Part shown: positions 62,720-64,000 of the stretch, piece by piece | How the letters are laid out: each line of letters opens with the position of its first letter | Position numbering within the stretch: position 1 is the stretch's first letter | Origin: Aphanomyces cochlioides | Taxonomy: Eukaryota > Oomycota > Saprolegniomycetes > Saprolegniales > Verrucalvaceae | Direction of reading: 5' to 3' | NCBI GenBank assembly: GCA_019828595.1 | Contig: JAHQRK010000011.1 | Span: 1,736,001-1,800,000 of the forward strand | DNA: 64,000 nt | Notes under the pieces: model-generated | Seen by the model: the letters and a program-made list of their open reading frames with translations, nothing else | The model's database searches: none | Told to the model about the DNA's origin: nothing | Made by a program: the position numbers and the translations under genes

Positions 62720-64000
62720 ATGCGGGCGACGACGCGACCGTCGTCAGCGCCGCCTTCGAGGCTGCCCACGAGCCCGACGGCCAAATCCAAACGCACGAGC
62801 ATTCCAGCTCCGACAACGAGCACAGGATCCCCGCGGCGATCTCCAACGAAATCCACACTGAACAGCTCTCCAGCGTCGTCGTTCACGTCGCCCAAAGCCA
62901 ACAAAACGCTGTCAAAGCAACAGTCGATCAAGACAACGCCGCCACCGCCAGCGCCTCAATCTACAACGCGAGCGACGACTGACAAGGCCAAACCAGCGAC
63001 GCCGCACTACTTGAAGACGACCAAGGCGTCGGTCGTTCAATCTGTCGCCAAATCCAATGTAAGCGCCGCGCCATCGACGTGCGTTGAGAGCTGTGTCTTC
63101 GTCGTAGGCGACGCCAACCAAAGCAACAGGAGGAGCTCCAAAGAAAGCTCAAGCGGTGGCGGCGCCGAGTCCGATCCATTTGACTGTCCAGGACATGCAG
63201 GCGACGCTGAACGAGCACATTTCGCAGCAGACGTCGTCGCTGCAGCGTCAACTCGACGACGCGGTGACACGGAATGGCCAGCTTCAGTTGCAGCTTGACG
63301 ACGCGGTGATGGCCAGGCGGGAGCTGGAAGATGCGCTGGAGAAGAAGGAAGCAGCGAATGCCGACTTTGCCAAAGCGTGCGCGCGGTACAAAGCCGACTG
63401 CGAGTCGTTCGCGGCCAAGGCGATCGAGTGGAAGCAAAAGTACGATGCGATTGCGTCGGCCAACAAACTGCTCGAGCAGCGCAAAGTCGCGGCAGCCAAG
63501 TCGAGAGCGATGGAGAAACGCATCCAGTACTTGGCGCAGGACGTCGCGCACACGGCGGAAGCCGTCGGAGGAACTTCCATGATGGACTACAAGATCCACG
63601 CCGTGCCTGAGGGCGACGAAGACGAAGCCAACTTTGAGCGCTGCGAGAGTCATCTCGACGCGCTGCAGAAGGAGCTCAAGCGGCTCAACGAGCGACTCAA
63701 GGGCATGGACGCGGATGGCTTTGCCAAGATGGAGCAAGCGCTCGTCGACGCCAAAGCGCTCGCCGCCGCTCGGGAAGGCGACTTGGTCGACATGAAAGCC
63801 AAACTGATGCATTTGGCCAAGGCGCATTGTGCCGAGACGGACGAAGCGCTCGAGAGAGTCGCAGAGCTCGAAGCGCAACGAGTGGAAGACACTCGTGCCT
63901 TTGACGCGGAGAGAATGACGAGCGAAGACTGGCACGGCCAACTCGATCGAGCAGAGCAGACGCTGACCAAGTTGCGATTCGACAAGCAGCTTCTGGCCGA
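62720..64000 (+). CDS. Coiled-coil protein, cut by the right window edge
   Basis: Exon 1 62720-63058 encodes a Ser/Thr/Pro-rich, basic, disordered N-terminus (MRATTRPSSAPPSRLPTSPT). A 49-nt intron (63059-63107, GTAAGC...GTAG) joins it in frame to ATPTKATGGAPKKAQAVAAP. Exon 2 then stays open to the end of the window with continuous heptads (MQATLNEHISQQTSSLQRQL, LEDALEKKEAANADFAKAC, LDALQKELKRLNERLKGMD). It resembles long structural coiled-coil proteins of centrosomes or cytoskeleton, but no specific family can be named. The minus strand is also open for long stretches here; that is a composition shadow. Confidence 0.8.

Noticed and set aside
62961..63941. 326-codon minus-strand frame over the coiled-coil gene
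   Set aside because: Arg/Leu/Val-rich complement of a coiled-coil coding strand; the plus strand has heptads and a well-formed intron.
1..64000. CRISPR array, rRNA genes, functional tRNA genes, telomeric repeats
   Set aside because: None found. The only tRNA-like sequences are degenerate and lie inside the LTRs.

Overview
The window reads as nuclear DNA of an oomycete, most likely a saprolegnialean water mould such as Aphanomyces or Saprolegnia. The reasons are very short spliceosomal introns (mostly 35-55 nt, many exactly 45), an 11-exon FluG/NodGS-type fusion, a Harbinger-type transposon with a DUF6818 partner gene, a Ty3/Gypsy element with an extra RNase H domain, and an expanded family of stand-alone kinases. 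There is nothing bacterial about the gene layout. Splice junctions were read by eye from GT/AG boundaries and continuity of conserved protein families. Genus-level assignment is an inference.

Layout. (1) 1-40665 is an array of eleven small intronless protein kinase genes (K1 cut by the left edge). K1-K4 lie on the minus strand and K5-K11 on the plus strand, so the array is two oppositely transcribed halves meeting between 23.6 and 25.2 kb. All fully visible members share non-standard catalytic motifs: a glycine loop with one glycine, HRD[LV]SLEN in place of HRDLKxxN, and VGK in place of GTP before the APE motif. (2) Between K2 and K3 sits a 15.1-kb Ty3/Gypsy retrotransposon (4241-19353). Its 5' LTR is split by a Harbinger-type DNA transposon. 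Its 3' LTR is split by a long-TIR element that itself contains a mariner-like transposon. A further 587-bp MITE abuts its right end. (3) From 40.7 kb to the right edge is ordinary, intron-containing housekeeping sequence: a FAM227-like protein, a UBE2S-like E2 enzyme, a multi-pass WW-domain membrane protein, fimbrin, a DDX21-like helicase, the FluG-like amidohydrolase/glutamine synthetase fusion, a DDX59-like helicase, two membrane-anchored cathepsin Z-like proteases in mirror orientation around a single-pass membrane protein, and the start of a coiled-coil protein.

How the parts relate. The kinase array looks like a locally duplicated signalling family that has absorbed mobile DNA. The absence of introns in all eleven kinases contrasts sharply with the 2-10 introns of most right-hand genes. 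The TE cluster gives a relative insertion order: LTR retrotransposon first, then independent DNA-transposon hits in each LTR. The right-hand genes do not form an obvious pathway, apart from the two duplicated proteases.
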